This document shows, in pieces, positions 33,209 to 40,783 of a DNA stretch of 64,000 bases. The notes under the pieces were generated by a model. The model saw only the letters and a list, made by a program, of their open reading frames with translations, was not told the origin of the DNA and made no database searches. The position numbers and the translations under genes were made by a program. Numbering within the stretch: the first letter of the stretch is position 1; the number at the start of each line of letters is the position of its first letter. This stretch comes from PUPG01 sp031323845 (lineage in GTDB: Bacteria; Bacteroidota; Bacteroidia; Bacteroidales; UBA7960): the NCBI GenBank assembly GCA_031323845.1, contig JAVIYP010000005.1, forward strand, positions 1-64,000, given 5' to 3'.

Positions 33209-34270
33209 ATGGGGTTTATGCGTTTACTGTTTTTGCCTTTTGCCATGCTTTACGGCATGGTCATGTGGCTGCGCAATCTGTTGTTTGATACAGGCGTGCT
33301 GCGCTCAAGGAAATTTTCTGTTCCTGTGATCAGCGCCGGAAACCTCCGCATCGGCGGAACCGGAAAAACCCCGCATGTTGAATACCTGGTGCGCATGCTC
33401 AGGGATAAGTACCGGATAGCTGTTTTAAGCCGGGGTTATAAAAGAAAAACCAAGGGTTTTGTTATGGCCGGCGAGGGTGTTTCTACCCGGGACATAGGCG
33501 ATGAGCCCATGCAAATACACACTAAATTTCCGGACATCTGTGTGGCTGTTCATGAAAAAAGAATAAAGGGGATTAAGCAAATCCTTGAACAGAATCCGGA
33601 TGTAAACCTGATCATTCTGGATGATGCCTTTCAGCATCGTTATGTTAAACCAGGTCTGAATTTGTTGCTGACAGGCTACTACAATCCTTTTTTCAGGGAC
33701 TTTCTTCTGCCGGTGGGTTATTTGAGGGAGGCAAAAAAGAGTGCCCGGCGTGCAGATGCCCTGATCGTAACCAAAACACCCCTTGTTTTTTCTCCGCTCG
33801 ACCGCCGTTTTTTCCTGAAAAAGCTGAAGCCATATTATGATGGTCCTGTCTTTTTCTCAACGTTTCGCTACCAGGAGTTACAGCCCTTGTACCCGGAGTA
33901 TTCCATGGAGCTCCCTTCCAGGGTGAAGAGCATTTTTTTGGTTACCGGCATTGCCAATACGGTTGCCCTTGAAGAATACCTCAAGCGGATCTGCGACGAC
34001 CTTCATGTATTTAGTTTTCCTGACCATCACCGATTCAGCCTGCAAGACCTGAAAAAGGTTTACGGCAAGTTTTCAAGAACCATCGGCGGCAACAAGATCA
34101 TTGTAACCACCGAAAAGGATGCGATGCGTTTGCAAAGACCGAAACTTAAACAATTTCTTGCAGAGCTTCCTGTTTTTTTTATCCCCATAGAGGTTTCATT
34201 CCATGGAGAGGACAAAAAGGCATTCGAGGATATGGTGAAGCGTTTTCTCTCCAGGGGCAGGGTAACTTAA
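33209..34270 (+). CDS. lpxK: Tetraacyldisaccharide 4'-kinase
   Basis: The 353-residue enzyme phosphorylates the 4' position of the lipid A disaccharide precursor at the cytoplasmic face of the inner membrane. A hydrophobic N-terminal helix (about 4-26) anchors it. The P-loop region SAGNLRIGGTGKTPHVEYL (about 42-60) and the DDAFQHRYVKPGLNLLL and LPVGYLREAKKSARRADALIVTK motifs are diagnostic. The start is ATG 33209, or ATG 33218; the long upstream frame overlaps nif3 and is ignored. It shows that the organism makes lipid A. Confidence 0.95.
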   Translation: MGFMRLLFLPFAMLYGMVMWLRNLLFDTGVLRSRKFSVPVISAGNLRIGGTGKTPHVEYLVRMLRDKYRIAVLSRGYKRKTKGFVMAGEGVSTRDIGDEPMQIHTKFPDICVAVHEKRIKGIKQILEQNPDVNLIILDDAFQHRYVKPGLNLLLTGYYNPFFRDFLLPVGYLREAKKSARRADALIVTKTPLVFSPLDRRFFLKKLKPYYDGPVFFSTFRYQELQPLYPEYSMELPSRVKSIFLVTGIANTVALEEYLKRICDDLHVFSFPDHHRFSLQDLKKVYGKFSRTIGGNKIIVTTEKDAMRLQRPKLKQFLAELPVFFIPIEVSFHGEDKKAFEDMVKRFLSRGRVT

Positions 34271-34441
34271 GGGGTGGCGGTTTTGCCACACCCGTGACCT
34301 ACTAAGGTGCCGGTTACAACATAAGCCAGTACAACCCTTCTGTTTCAACGGTACAGCCATAGAAAAAGGCCGTGTCGGGGCTTTTAGCACACATGAGAAA
34401 GATTATTAATGCCCGGAGGTGGAAGCCCGAAGGATGCAAAA

Positions 34442-34656
34442 TAGCTCGAAGCTGGAAGCTCGAAGGAAGAAAGAGAGGTCAGAGGTCAGAAGTCGGATGG
34501 CTTCAACAAATTAACCCTTAAACAATTAAACAAATAAACGATTAAACGATTAAACGATTAAACGATTAAACGATTAAACGAATCAACAATTAAACAATTA
34601 AACAATAGCCTTACATCTGCACATTTGCACATCTGCACATCTGCACATCTGCACAG
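34442..34656. repeat. Composite tandem repeat, copy R2 (inverted relative to R1)
   Basis: The order is a CTCGAAGCTGGAAGCTCGAAGG block, then 7-bp GGTCAGA/AGTCGGA units (34475-34500), then 8-bp AAACGATT / AAACAATT units (34518-34606), then 8-bp CATCTGCA units (34613-34656). AAACGATT runs as at least five near-perfect tandem copies at 34536-34577. It is the reverse complement of R1 at 26043-26249 apart from unit number. The remainder of 34271-34441 shows no gene. Confidence 0.78.
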
Positions 34657-34671
34657 TGTCAGCAGCAACAG

Positions 34672-34707
34672 CCGGTCACAAAAGGAAGGCCTTCCTTTTG
34701 TGACCGG
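34672..34707. repeat. 36-bp perfect palindrome downstream of ssb
   Basis: The left half CCGGTCACAAAAGGAAGG (34672-34689) is followed directly, with no loop, by its exact reverse complement (34690-34707). It lies 17 bp after the ssb stop on the leftward strand and next to repeat R2. As RNA it would form a very strong hairpin, so it may end ssb transcription although no T-run follows. As DNA it could extrude a cruciform. Confidence 0.7.
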
Positions 34708-34724
34708 TGATGTTTTCAGGATGT

Positions 34725-35150
34725 TCAGAAAGGGAGGTCATCCTCTTCGGGAAGCATGTCTGAGTCGGCAGGTGCTCCCATACTGTCGGGAGGAGACGGC
34801 GTGGTGTCGCCCGCCTCGGGCCTGCCGCCAACCAGGTTTATCACGTCAGCAATAATTTCTGTGGTATACCTTTTGTTACCCTCTTTATCTTCCCATTGCC
34901 TGGTCTGTAACCTGCCTTCCACATACAACTGACTCCCTTTTCTCAGGTATTTCTCGGCCAGCTCCGCACGCTGATGCCACAGTACTACATTGTGCCATTC
35001 CGTGCGCTCGATGGTTTCACCCGACTTGTTTTTAAAGTAATCATTCGTTGCCAGCGAAACGCGCGCCAGCTTAGTGCCACTCTCAAGCGTTCGTATATCA
35101 GGATCTTTTCCAAGATTTCCCAATAAAATAACTTTGTTTACTCCTGCCAT
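34725..35150 (-). CDS. ssb: Single-stranded DNA-binding protein
   Basis: The 141-residue SSB has an N-terminal OB fold (about 3-108: VNKVILLGNLGKDPDIRTLESG, WHNVVLWHQRAELAEKYLRKGSQLYVEGRLQTRQWEDKEG). A short Pro/Ser-rich linker follows, then the acidic C-terminal tip EEDDLPF that recruits replication and repair proteins. Its size is typical of this phylum. The promoter at 35188-35219 is good. A perfect palindrome follows the stop. Confidence 0.96.
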   Translation of the reverse strand: MAGVNKVILLGNLGKDPDIRTLESGTKLARVSLATNDYFKNKSGETIERTEWHNVVLWHQRAELAEKYLRKGSQLYVEGRLQTRQWEDKEGNKRYTTEIIADVINLVGGRPEAGDTTPSPPDSMGAPADSDMLPEEDDLPF

Positions 35151-35187
35151 AACTTAATTTTTTCTGTTAATAATATGTTTTTCGACA

Positions 35188-35219
35188 CTAAAGTAGTGTT
35201 TTTTTATCTTTTGTCCAAA
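35188..35219 (-). promoter_or_regulatory. ssb promoter
   Basis: Read leftward, TTTG (35219-35216) and TACTTTAG (35195-35188) are separated by 20 bp, close to consensus. The start codon lies 37 bp downstream. The 35220-35406 spacer contains nothing else I can identify. Confidence 0.55.
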
Positions 35220-35406
35220 TTTTAACCTGATAAACCGGCTGCAAAAAACAGGCTGAGGTCAAAATAATGCTTTTAAAGGAAGCCGGGGTTAAAAATATGA
35301 AAAAAAACGCAGCCGGATCTGTCCGGCATGGCTGAAGTTTCCGAAAAAAGCGTGGATTGTTCCCGTGAGAACCCCAAAATCATACTGACCAGCCACGCCC
35401 TGATGT

Positions 35407-36507
35407 TTATGGTTCAGAACTGCCCCTTGGGTACAAGGAGTTAAGCCTGTGTAAAAACCGCTCCACCAGTTTCGGCTTTGCCATCTTTTCAAAATGCTCG
35501 AGATCGGTTAAGATAAACCGGTCCTTTAAGGATGCAAGGGCACACTCCGGTGCATCCAGCACAAACAATTGAGCATGAATCCGCTGATGCGAAAGCTTGT
35601 GCGGCCGCAAGCGAATCAGGGCGCGCACAACAGGAGCCTCGTGGCAAGATAGCAGGGAGGTGAATCCTTCGTGCGCTAGCACCTCCTGTTCAGCAAGCTC
35701 TTTTTGGGATTCCAGCAGGGGAAACTCAAACAGGTGCTTCCAAATGTCGTTCGACGTTCGCTGATGTGCAAAAAACACAGGATTGGACCGGCACGAGGGA
35801 GGCTGAATATACAAGTAGGTAAAGAACCTGTCACGGACCGGCAGTTTTTTTGTGCGTACCGGATATTGATCAACGGTATTTTTTTGAAAAGCCTGGCATG
35901 TTTCGTTAAAAAAACAATTCAGGCAGTCCGGATTGTTTGGTTTGCAAATAAGTGAGCCAAAATCCATCATTGCCTGGTTAAAGTCGCCCGGCCGGTCATG
36001 CGGGATGAGTTCACCGGCCAGCTGTGTAAAAGTTCTGGTGGCTTTTATGGTGTGCAGGGGGTGGGGTACGGTGTAAACCCTGGCCAGAACACGGCAAACA
36101 TTGCCGTCGATGGCAGGCACAGCTTCGTTGAACATAATGGAGGCGATGGCCGCAGCCGTATAATCACCCACACCTTTCAGTTTTTTCAGGTCCCGGCTGT
36201 TACCGGGAAAGTTTCCGCTATGCCTGCTGACGATATCACGTGCAGCCTCATGCATATTGCGGGCTCTTGAATAATAGCCCAGACCCTGCCAGAGCCTGAG
36301 TACTTGTTCTTCAGAAGCGGCTGCCAGGGAATACACATCAGGGAAGGCGTCAAGAAAGCGGTAATAATAGGACAGGCCCTGTTCAACGCGCGTTTGCTGA
36401 AGGATTACCTCCGAAACCCAAAGCCGGTAAATATCTCCCGTGCCACGCCAGGGAAGGCTTCTTCGATTCATATCGTACCAGGAAAGCAGTCTGCGGGTAA
36501 AGTCCAT
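35407..36507 (-). CDS. mutY: A/G-specific adenine DNA glycosylase MutY
   Basis: The 366-residue protein removes adenine mispaired with 8-oxoguanine. The start was set at ATG 36507 (MDFTRRLLSWYDMNRRSLPWRG). The catalytic Glu lies in VSEVILQQTRVEQ, the helix-hairpin-helix is LKGVGDYTAAAIASI with the essential Asp in PAIDGNVCRVLARVY, and the 4Fe-4S loop is C-x6-C-x2-C-x5-C in LICKPNNPDCLNCFFNETC. The C-terminal Nudix-like domain that reads oxoG (about 235-350) is present. It is leftward and divergent from the HU gene. Confidence 0.95.
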   Translation of the reverse strand: MDFTRRLLSWYDMNRRSLPWRGTGDIYRLWVSEVILQQTRVEQGLSYYYRFLDAFPDVYSLAAASEEQVLRLWQGLGYYSRARNMHEAARDIVSRHSGNFPGNSRDLKKLKGVGDYTAAAIASIMFNEAVPAIDGNVCRVLARVYTVPHPLHTIKATRTFTQLAGELIPHDRPGDFNQAMMDFGSLICKPNNPDCLNCFFNETCQAFQKNTVDQYPVRTKKLPVRDRFFTYLYIQPPSCRSNPVFFAHQRTSNDIWKHLFEFPLLESQKELAEQEVLAHEGFTSLLSCHEAPVVRALIRLRPHKLSHQRIHAQLFVLDAPECALASLKDRFILTDLEHFEKMAKPKLVERFLHRLNSLYPRGSSEP

Positions 36508-36600
36508 AAGTGCATCCAAAAGTAATCACAAAAGCGTTACTCTATTCTAATTAGTTGAGCTAAAAATGATTATTTTATTTTTTTAATAAAAGAAAAGAAT

Positions 36601-36608
36601 TATCTTTG
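36601..36608 (+). promoter_or_regulatory. -7 box of the HU-gene promoter
   Basis: TATCTTTG, an exact TAnnTTTG match, lies 61 bp before the start codon. The upstream 40 bp is T- and A-rich, but no clear TTTG -33 element is at the right distance. Confidence 0.55.
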
Positions 36609-36668
36609 CAAGCCTAAAACATAGAAAAAACGATTCTAATTACCTTATAACCAAAAAAATAAAGAATT

Positions 36669-36956
36669 ATGACTAAAGCTGAAATCGTAAATGAAATTGC
36701 CGCAAAAACTGGCATTGAGAAAGTAGCTGTTCAAGCCACTGTCGAATCATTCATGACTGCCGTGAAGAACTCGCTTGTTAAGGGAGAAAACGTTTACCTG
36801 AGAGGATTTGGCAGTTTTATCATTAAAGAAAGAGCAGAAAAAACAGGAAGGAACATTTCAAAAAACACCAGCATCGTTATTCCTGCTCATTGCATTCCTG
36901 CCTTTAAACCCGCCAAGGAGTTTGTAAACGAAGTGAAGGCTTCCGTTAAATTATAA
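36669..36956 (+). CDS. HU/IHF-family DNA-binding protein
   Basis: The 95-residue nucleoid protein has MTKAEIVNEIAAKTGIEKVAVQA for its dimerising helices. The saddle and arm are GENVYLRGFGSFIIKERAEKTGRNISKNTSIVIPAHCIPAFKPAKEFV, where HU normally has an R-N-P-x-T segment; here it is RNISKNT, so the intercalating proline is missing at the usual place while IPAHCIPAFKP is kept. Many HU homologues in Bacteroidota look like this. It bends and compacts DNA. It is followed by the small COX24-type gene and may share its transcript. Confidence 0.94.
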   Translation: MTKAEIVNEIAAKTGIEKVAVQATVESFMTAVKNSLVKGENVYLRGFGSFIIKERAEKTGRNISKNTSIVIPAHCIPAFKPAKEFVNEVKASVKL

Positions 36957-37018
36957 TCAGGCAATTGGTTAAACCGGGTTTCATGCCCAACAGTGCGTTA
37001 TAGTAAAGGAGAAAAACC

Positions 37019-37108
37019 ATGCCAAGCGGAAAAAAGAGAAAACGACATAAAATGGCCACCCACAAGCGCAAAAAGCGCCTGCGGAAAAACAGGCACAAGA
37101 AGAAGTAA
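37019..37108 (+). CDS. AURKAIP1/COX24-type small basic protein (29 aa)
   Basis: A 29-codon gene, MPSGKKRKRHKMATHKRKKR and nine further residues, ends with three lysines. Seventeen residues are Lys or Arg and three are His. A well-placed AGGAG lies at 37006-37010. The sequence matches the AURKAIP1/COX24 domain (mitochondrial mS38 relatives) found as a stand-alone peptide across Bacteroidota, where I expect association with the small ribosomal subunit. It is easily missed because of its length. It lies between the HU gene and the RNase E/G gene, 62 bp after the HU stop. Confidence 0.85.
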   Translation: MPSGKKRKRHKMATHKRKKRLRKNRHKKK

Positions 37109-37152
37109 TGCCTTACGGGAAACACCTTGCCTGTATTCTTTTCCTGCAACAG

Positions 37153-37186
37153 ATTACATAGTACCCCGGGGTATTATGTAATTTTG
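37153..37186 (+). promoter_or_regulatory. Near-perfect 30-bp palindrome overlapping a -7 box upstream of rng
   Basis: ATTACATAGTACCCC (37153-37167) is followed by its complement with one G-T mismatch (37168-37182) and then TTTTG. TAATTTTG at 37179-37186 also fits the -7 consensus for the RNase gene 84 bp downstream. It could be a terminator for the HU/COX24 transcript, an operator, or both. Confidence 0.45.
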
Positions 37187-37269
37187 TTATGATTAGCGGG
37201 AATACCGACTTCTACACCCTTCCTTCCTATCACTGAACTGATGGAATGTAACGTTAAAGTATCTTCATT

Positions 37270-38820
37270 GTGAACAAAGAACTGATTATAAACTCTGGCA
37301 CTTCAGAGGTTGTCATGGCTTTGCTCGAGGATAAACGGCTTGTGGAGCTGCATCGCGAGCGAAGAAACAACAACTACTCTGTCGGGGACATTTACCTTGG
37401 AAAGGTCAGAAAAATCATCTCGGGGCTTAATGCTGCCTTTGTTGACGTAGGATATGAGAAGGATGCCTTTTTACATTATCTCGACCTGGGAAGCCAGGTC
37501 AACAGCCTGAACAAGTATACCAAGCTTGCCATGGCCGGCAAAACAAGGATACTTCCCATGGAAAAGTTTCACCTTGAAAAGGAAATTGAGAAAACAGGGA
37601 AAATTTCCGAGGTTCTTACCACCAACCAGCCGATACTTGTTCAGATTGCCAAAGAACCCATTTCAACAAAAGGACCGCGCATCACCAGTGAGCTGTCGCT
37701 GGCCGGAAGGTATCTTGTGCTGGTACCCTTTTCAGACCGGATTTCCGTATCGCAAAAGATACAGAACAATGAGGAGAAAAGCCGTCTGAAGCGCCTTGTG
37801 CAAAGCATAAAACCAAAAAATTTCGGTGTCATCATAAGAACCGTGGCCGAAGGAAAGATGGTTGCCGACCTTATCGCCGACCTGAACCAGCTGGTTGACA
37901 AATGGTACAGCATTGCCGAAAAGCTGGCATCCTCAAAGCCTCCCCGAATCATACAGGGCGAACTAAACCGGTCTTCTGCTATCTTGCGCGATCTGCTGAA
38001 CGAGTCGTTCAATAACATTCATGTTAACGACCCCCTGGTCTATGAAGAGCTGAAAGAGTATATCAAAACCATTGCCCCCGACAAGGCCGACATTCTGAAA
38101 ATCCACAAGGGAAAGATCAATGTTTTCGATCATTTCGGGGTTGAAAAACAGATTAAAGGATCCTTCGGCAAAGTAGTATCCATAAAAGGCGGAGCCTACC
38201 TGGTTATTGAACATACGGAGGCGCTGCATGTGATTGATGTAAACAGCGGACAACGTATCAGCAGTGAGAACACCCAGGAGGACAATGCCCTGGAGGTCAA
38301 CCTGGAAGCGGCTGCCGAAATTGCCAGGCAACTGAGGCTCCGTGACATGGGTGGGATCATTGTGGTTGACTTTATCGACATGGTGCAGGCCGCCAACCGG
38401 CGGAAGCTGTACGAAAAGATGAAGGAGGAAATGAAAAAGGACAGGGCAAAGCATAACGTGCTTCCGCCCAGCAAATTTGGCCTTGTACAGATAACACGGC
38501 AGCGGGTAAGGACCGAAACAAGCGTGGAAACACTTGAAAAATGCCCTGCTTGTGACGGTACCGGAAAAATCAAACCCAGCATCATCTATATTGATGAAAT
38601 TGAAAGCAACCTGCGTTATCTGATCAGGGAACAGAACGAAAAGTCACTCACCCTCCGCGTACATCCTTTCATATATGCCTACCTGACGAAAGGCATGATA
38701 TCACAAAGACTGAAATGGTTCTTTAAATATAAAAAATGGATCCGGGTTTATCCTTCAACATCCTACCACTTTCTCGAATACCGGTTTTTTAACAAACTGG
38801 ATGATGAAATCAAGCTATGA
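37270..38820 (+). CDS. rng: Ribonuclease E/G family protein
   Basis: The 516-residue endoribonuclease uses a GTG start (VNKELIINSGTSEVVMALLEDKRLVELHRERR). The S1 RNA-binding region is at about 38-125 (VGDIYLGKVRKIISGLNAAFVDVGYEKDAFLH). The catalytic Mg-binding aspartates are Asp323 in VIDVNSGQ and Asp367 in VVDFIDM. The zinc-link cysteines are Cys425 and Cys428 in CPACDGTGKI. The long C-terminal degradosome tail of E. coli RNase E is absent, as in RNase G. It processes rRNA and decays mRNA. recX follows 29 bp downstream. Confidence 0.95.
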   Translation: MNKELIINSGTSEVVMALLEDKRLVELHRERRNNNYSVGDIYLGKVRKIISGLNAAFVDVGYEKDAFLHYLDLGSQVNSLNKYTKLAMAGKTRILPMEKFHLEKEIEKTGKISEVLTTNQPILVQIAKEPISTKGPRITSELSLAGRYLVLVPFSDRISVSQKIQNNEEKSRLKRLVQSIKPKNFGVIIRTVAEGKMVADLIADLNQLVDKWYSIAEKLASSKPPRIIQGELNRSSAILRDLLNESFNNIHVNDPLVYEELKEYIKTIAPDKADILKIHKGKINVFDHFGVEKQIKGSFGKVVSIKGGAYLVIEHTEALHVIDVNSGQRISSENTQEDNALEVNLEAAAEIARQLRLRDMGGIIVVDFIDMVQAANRRKLYEKMKEEMKKDRAKHNVLPPSKFGLVQITRQRVRTETSVETLEKCPACDGTGKIKPSIIYIDEIESNLRYLIREQNEKSLTLRVHPFIYAYLTKGMISQRLKWFFKYKKWIRVYPSTSYHFLEYRFFNKLDDEIKL

Positions 38821-38849
38821 TGCTGCCGTTTGTTAAACAAACCCGGTAA

Positions 38850-39347
38850 ATGGCGGAAAATATGTCAACCCAAAAAGAAAACCGACAGTCAGGCAGGACG
38901 GCATTAAGCGAGAAAGCCCGCAAGTACTGTGCCTATGCGGAAAGATGCACCTGGGATGTCAGGCAGAAGCTGATGCGTCTCGGAGCATCAGGGCATGATA
39001 TCACCGACATCATCGGGGAGCTGGTTGAGGAGGGATACCTCGACGACTCGCGTTTTGCCGCATTTTTTGCCACGGGAAAGTTTCGCAACAACCGGTGGGG
39101 GAAACAAAAAATCAGAGCCGAACTTTTAAAGCGGGGGATAACAGAGCAGGTGATCCGGCAAGCCCTGGCAACCATTGATGATGAAGCCTACGACAACTGC
39201 CTGCGTTGGCTCATTGACAAAAAGAATGCCGGGCTGGACAGGAAGAACGCCCGGGATGCCGGCACAAAAATTGTTGCCTATTGTGTACAAAAAGGCTTTG
39301 AGGCGGACCATGTCATCCGTTTGCTTGATGAGATGAGGCAATCCTAA
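38850..39347 (+). CDS. recX: Regulatory protein RecX
   Basis: The 165-residue all-helical protein has three RecX three-helix repeats. ALSEKARKYCAYAERCTWDVRQKLMRLG and VEEGYLDDSRFAAFFATGKFRNNRWGKQKIRAELLKRGI are diagnostic. RecX binds RecA filaments and limits their growth. recA is not in the window. It lies between rng and prfB in the same direction. Confidence 0.9.
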   Translation: MAENMSTQKENRQSGRTALSEKARKYCAYAERCTWDVRQKLMRLGASGHDITDIIGELVEEGYLDDSRFAAFFATGKFRNNRWGKQKIRAELLKRGITEQVIRQALATIDDEAYDNCLRWLIDKKNAGLDRKNARDAGTKIVAYCVQKGFEADHVIRLLDEMRQS

Positions 39348-39416
39348 CCAGTACACCGTGTTTCAAGCAACTTAACGAACAGCAGCTGCAGGAGCAAAAA
39401 CAAAAAAATGACCATA

Positions 39417-40500
39417 ATGATACACAGTGATCACATAAAGGATTTGTTTAAGAGGCTTGACGCCCTGAGGAGGTTTCTTTGACCTTGACGGGAAACAAAA
39501 AGAGATAGACGAACTTCAAAAACTTACAGAAACGGAGGGGTTCTGGGACCAGCCCCAGGAGGCACAAAAGCAGTTGAAGCACATCAGCGGTTTGAAAAAG
39601 TGGGTGGAGCGCTTTGAGGAATGCCGGCAAAAACTCGAGGACCTGAATGTGTTGTATGAGTTTTTTCAGGAAGGAGAGGGCTCTGAAGACGAAGTCAGGC
39701 GACAGTACCAGGAAACCGTTAAGGTTTTGGAGGATCTGGAGTTCAAAAAGATGCTGAATAAGGAAGAAGACCGGCTTAGTGCCATTCTTTCGGTCAATTC
39801 GGGCGCCGGGGGCACAGAAAGCCAGGACTGGGCCGAAATGCTGATGCGCATGTACCTGCGCTGGGCCGAACGCAACGGATACACAGCCAAGCTGCTTGAC
39901 CAGCAAGAAGGCGACGGCGCCGGTATTAAAAGCGCATCCATTGAAATTGAAGGCGAATACGCCTACGGCTACCTGCAGGGAGAAAACGGAGTCCACCGCC
40001 TCGTCAGGCTCTCGCCTTTTGATGCCAACCACAAACGACACACCTCCTTTGCTTCCGTCTATGCCTATCCGGTTGTTGATGATCATTTCGATATTGAGAT
40101 CAATCCTGCGGATCTCAGCTGGGACACGTTCAGATCGAGCGGCCCGGGAGGCCAGAACGTCAACAAGGTGGAAAGCGCCGTACGCGTCAGGCATGCACCC
40201 TCCGGGCTGGTCGTAGAATGCCAGGAGACACGCTCGCAGGCTCAAAACCGTGAAAAGGCCATCACCATGCTGAAATCACAGCTCTACGAACTGGAGCTGA
40301 GAAAAAAACGGGAAAAAATTGAAGCGCTTGAAAGCACAAAGAAAAAAATCGAATGGGGCTCGCAAATAAGAAGCTATGTCTTCCATCCCTATAAAATGGT
40401 AAAAGACCTGCGCACCAATGTTGAAACCTCAAACGTGCAACAAGTCATGGACGGAGATCTTGATGATTTTATCAAAGCGTATCTCATGGAATTTGCCTGA
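39417..40500 (+). CDS. prfB: Peptide chain release factor 2, with programmed +1 frameshift
   Basis: Translation starts at ATG 39417 (or 39408) and reads 21 codons to an in-frame TGA at 39480-39482. The site is AGG AGG TTT CTT TGA C: a Shine-Dalgarno-like AGGAGG just before the CTT-TGA slippery stop, as in E. coli prfB. A +1 shift (skipping T39480) continues at GAC 39481 to the stop at 40498, giving 360 residues. SPF (199-201) recognises UGA/UAA and GGQ (244-246) releases the peptide. RF2 thus controls its own synthesis: scarce RF2 leaves the TGA unread and favours the shift. This is a functional gene, not a broken one. Confidence 0.96.
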
Positions 40501-40721
40501 TGACCGGTTCTGTCGCAGCAAAAAAAGCCATCGTCCTGACAGCCAAAGCCTTAAACAACAACCTTAATAGTTAGTGGAGATAGCCCTTATTTATTTCCTG
40601 TAAAACAAGCACATAAAGCTTGCTTGTTTATAACTTTTCTCTTTTGTTGAAAACATGCCGTGCATTTTCTTTTTTTGTTTTATAATTTCGCTGTTACGTC
40701 TTCACCAAATGGTTTTCATAA

Positions 40722-40760
40722 TTTTCCCGGGATAAGGTTTGGGGTTCTGCCCCGGGGAAA
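40722..40760 (+). promoter_or_regulatory. GC-rich hairpin just upstream of nrdJ
   Basis: TTTTCCCGGG (40722-40731) can pair with CCCCGGGGAAA (40750-40760) apart from one bulge, over an 18-nt loop. It ends 23 bp before the chosen nrdJ ATG and could affect translation or transcription of the reductase. I looked for a cobalamin riboswitch here because the enzyme needs B12, but no B12 box is visible. The 40501-40721 spacer shows nothing more. Confidence 0.35.
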
Positions 40761-40783
40761 TCAACGGCAAATTTTTAAAGAAT

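Noticed and set aside
34518..34656. Regular repeats that could be mistaken for a CRISPR array
   Set aside because: Units are 7-8 bp with no unique spacers, and no cas gene is nearby.
39480..39482. In-frame TGA early in prfB as evidence of a pseudogene
   Set aside because: The context is the classical programmed +1 frameshift site and the rest of the gene is intact.
40501..40783. Cobalamin riboswitch upstream of nrdJ
   Set aside because: No B12 box or matching stem order could be found by eye.
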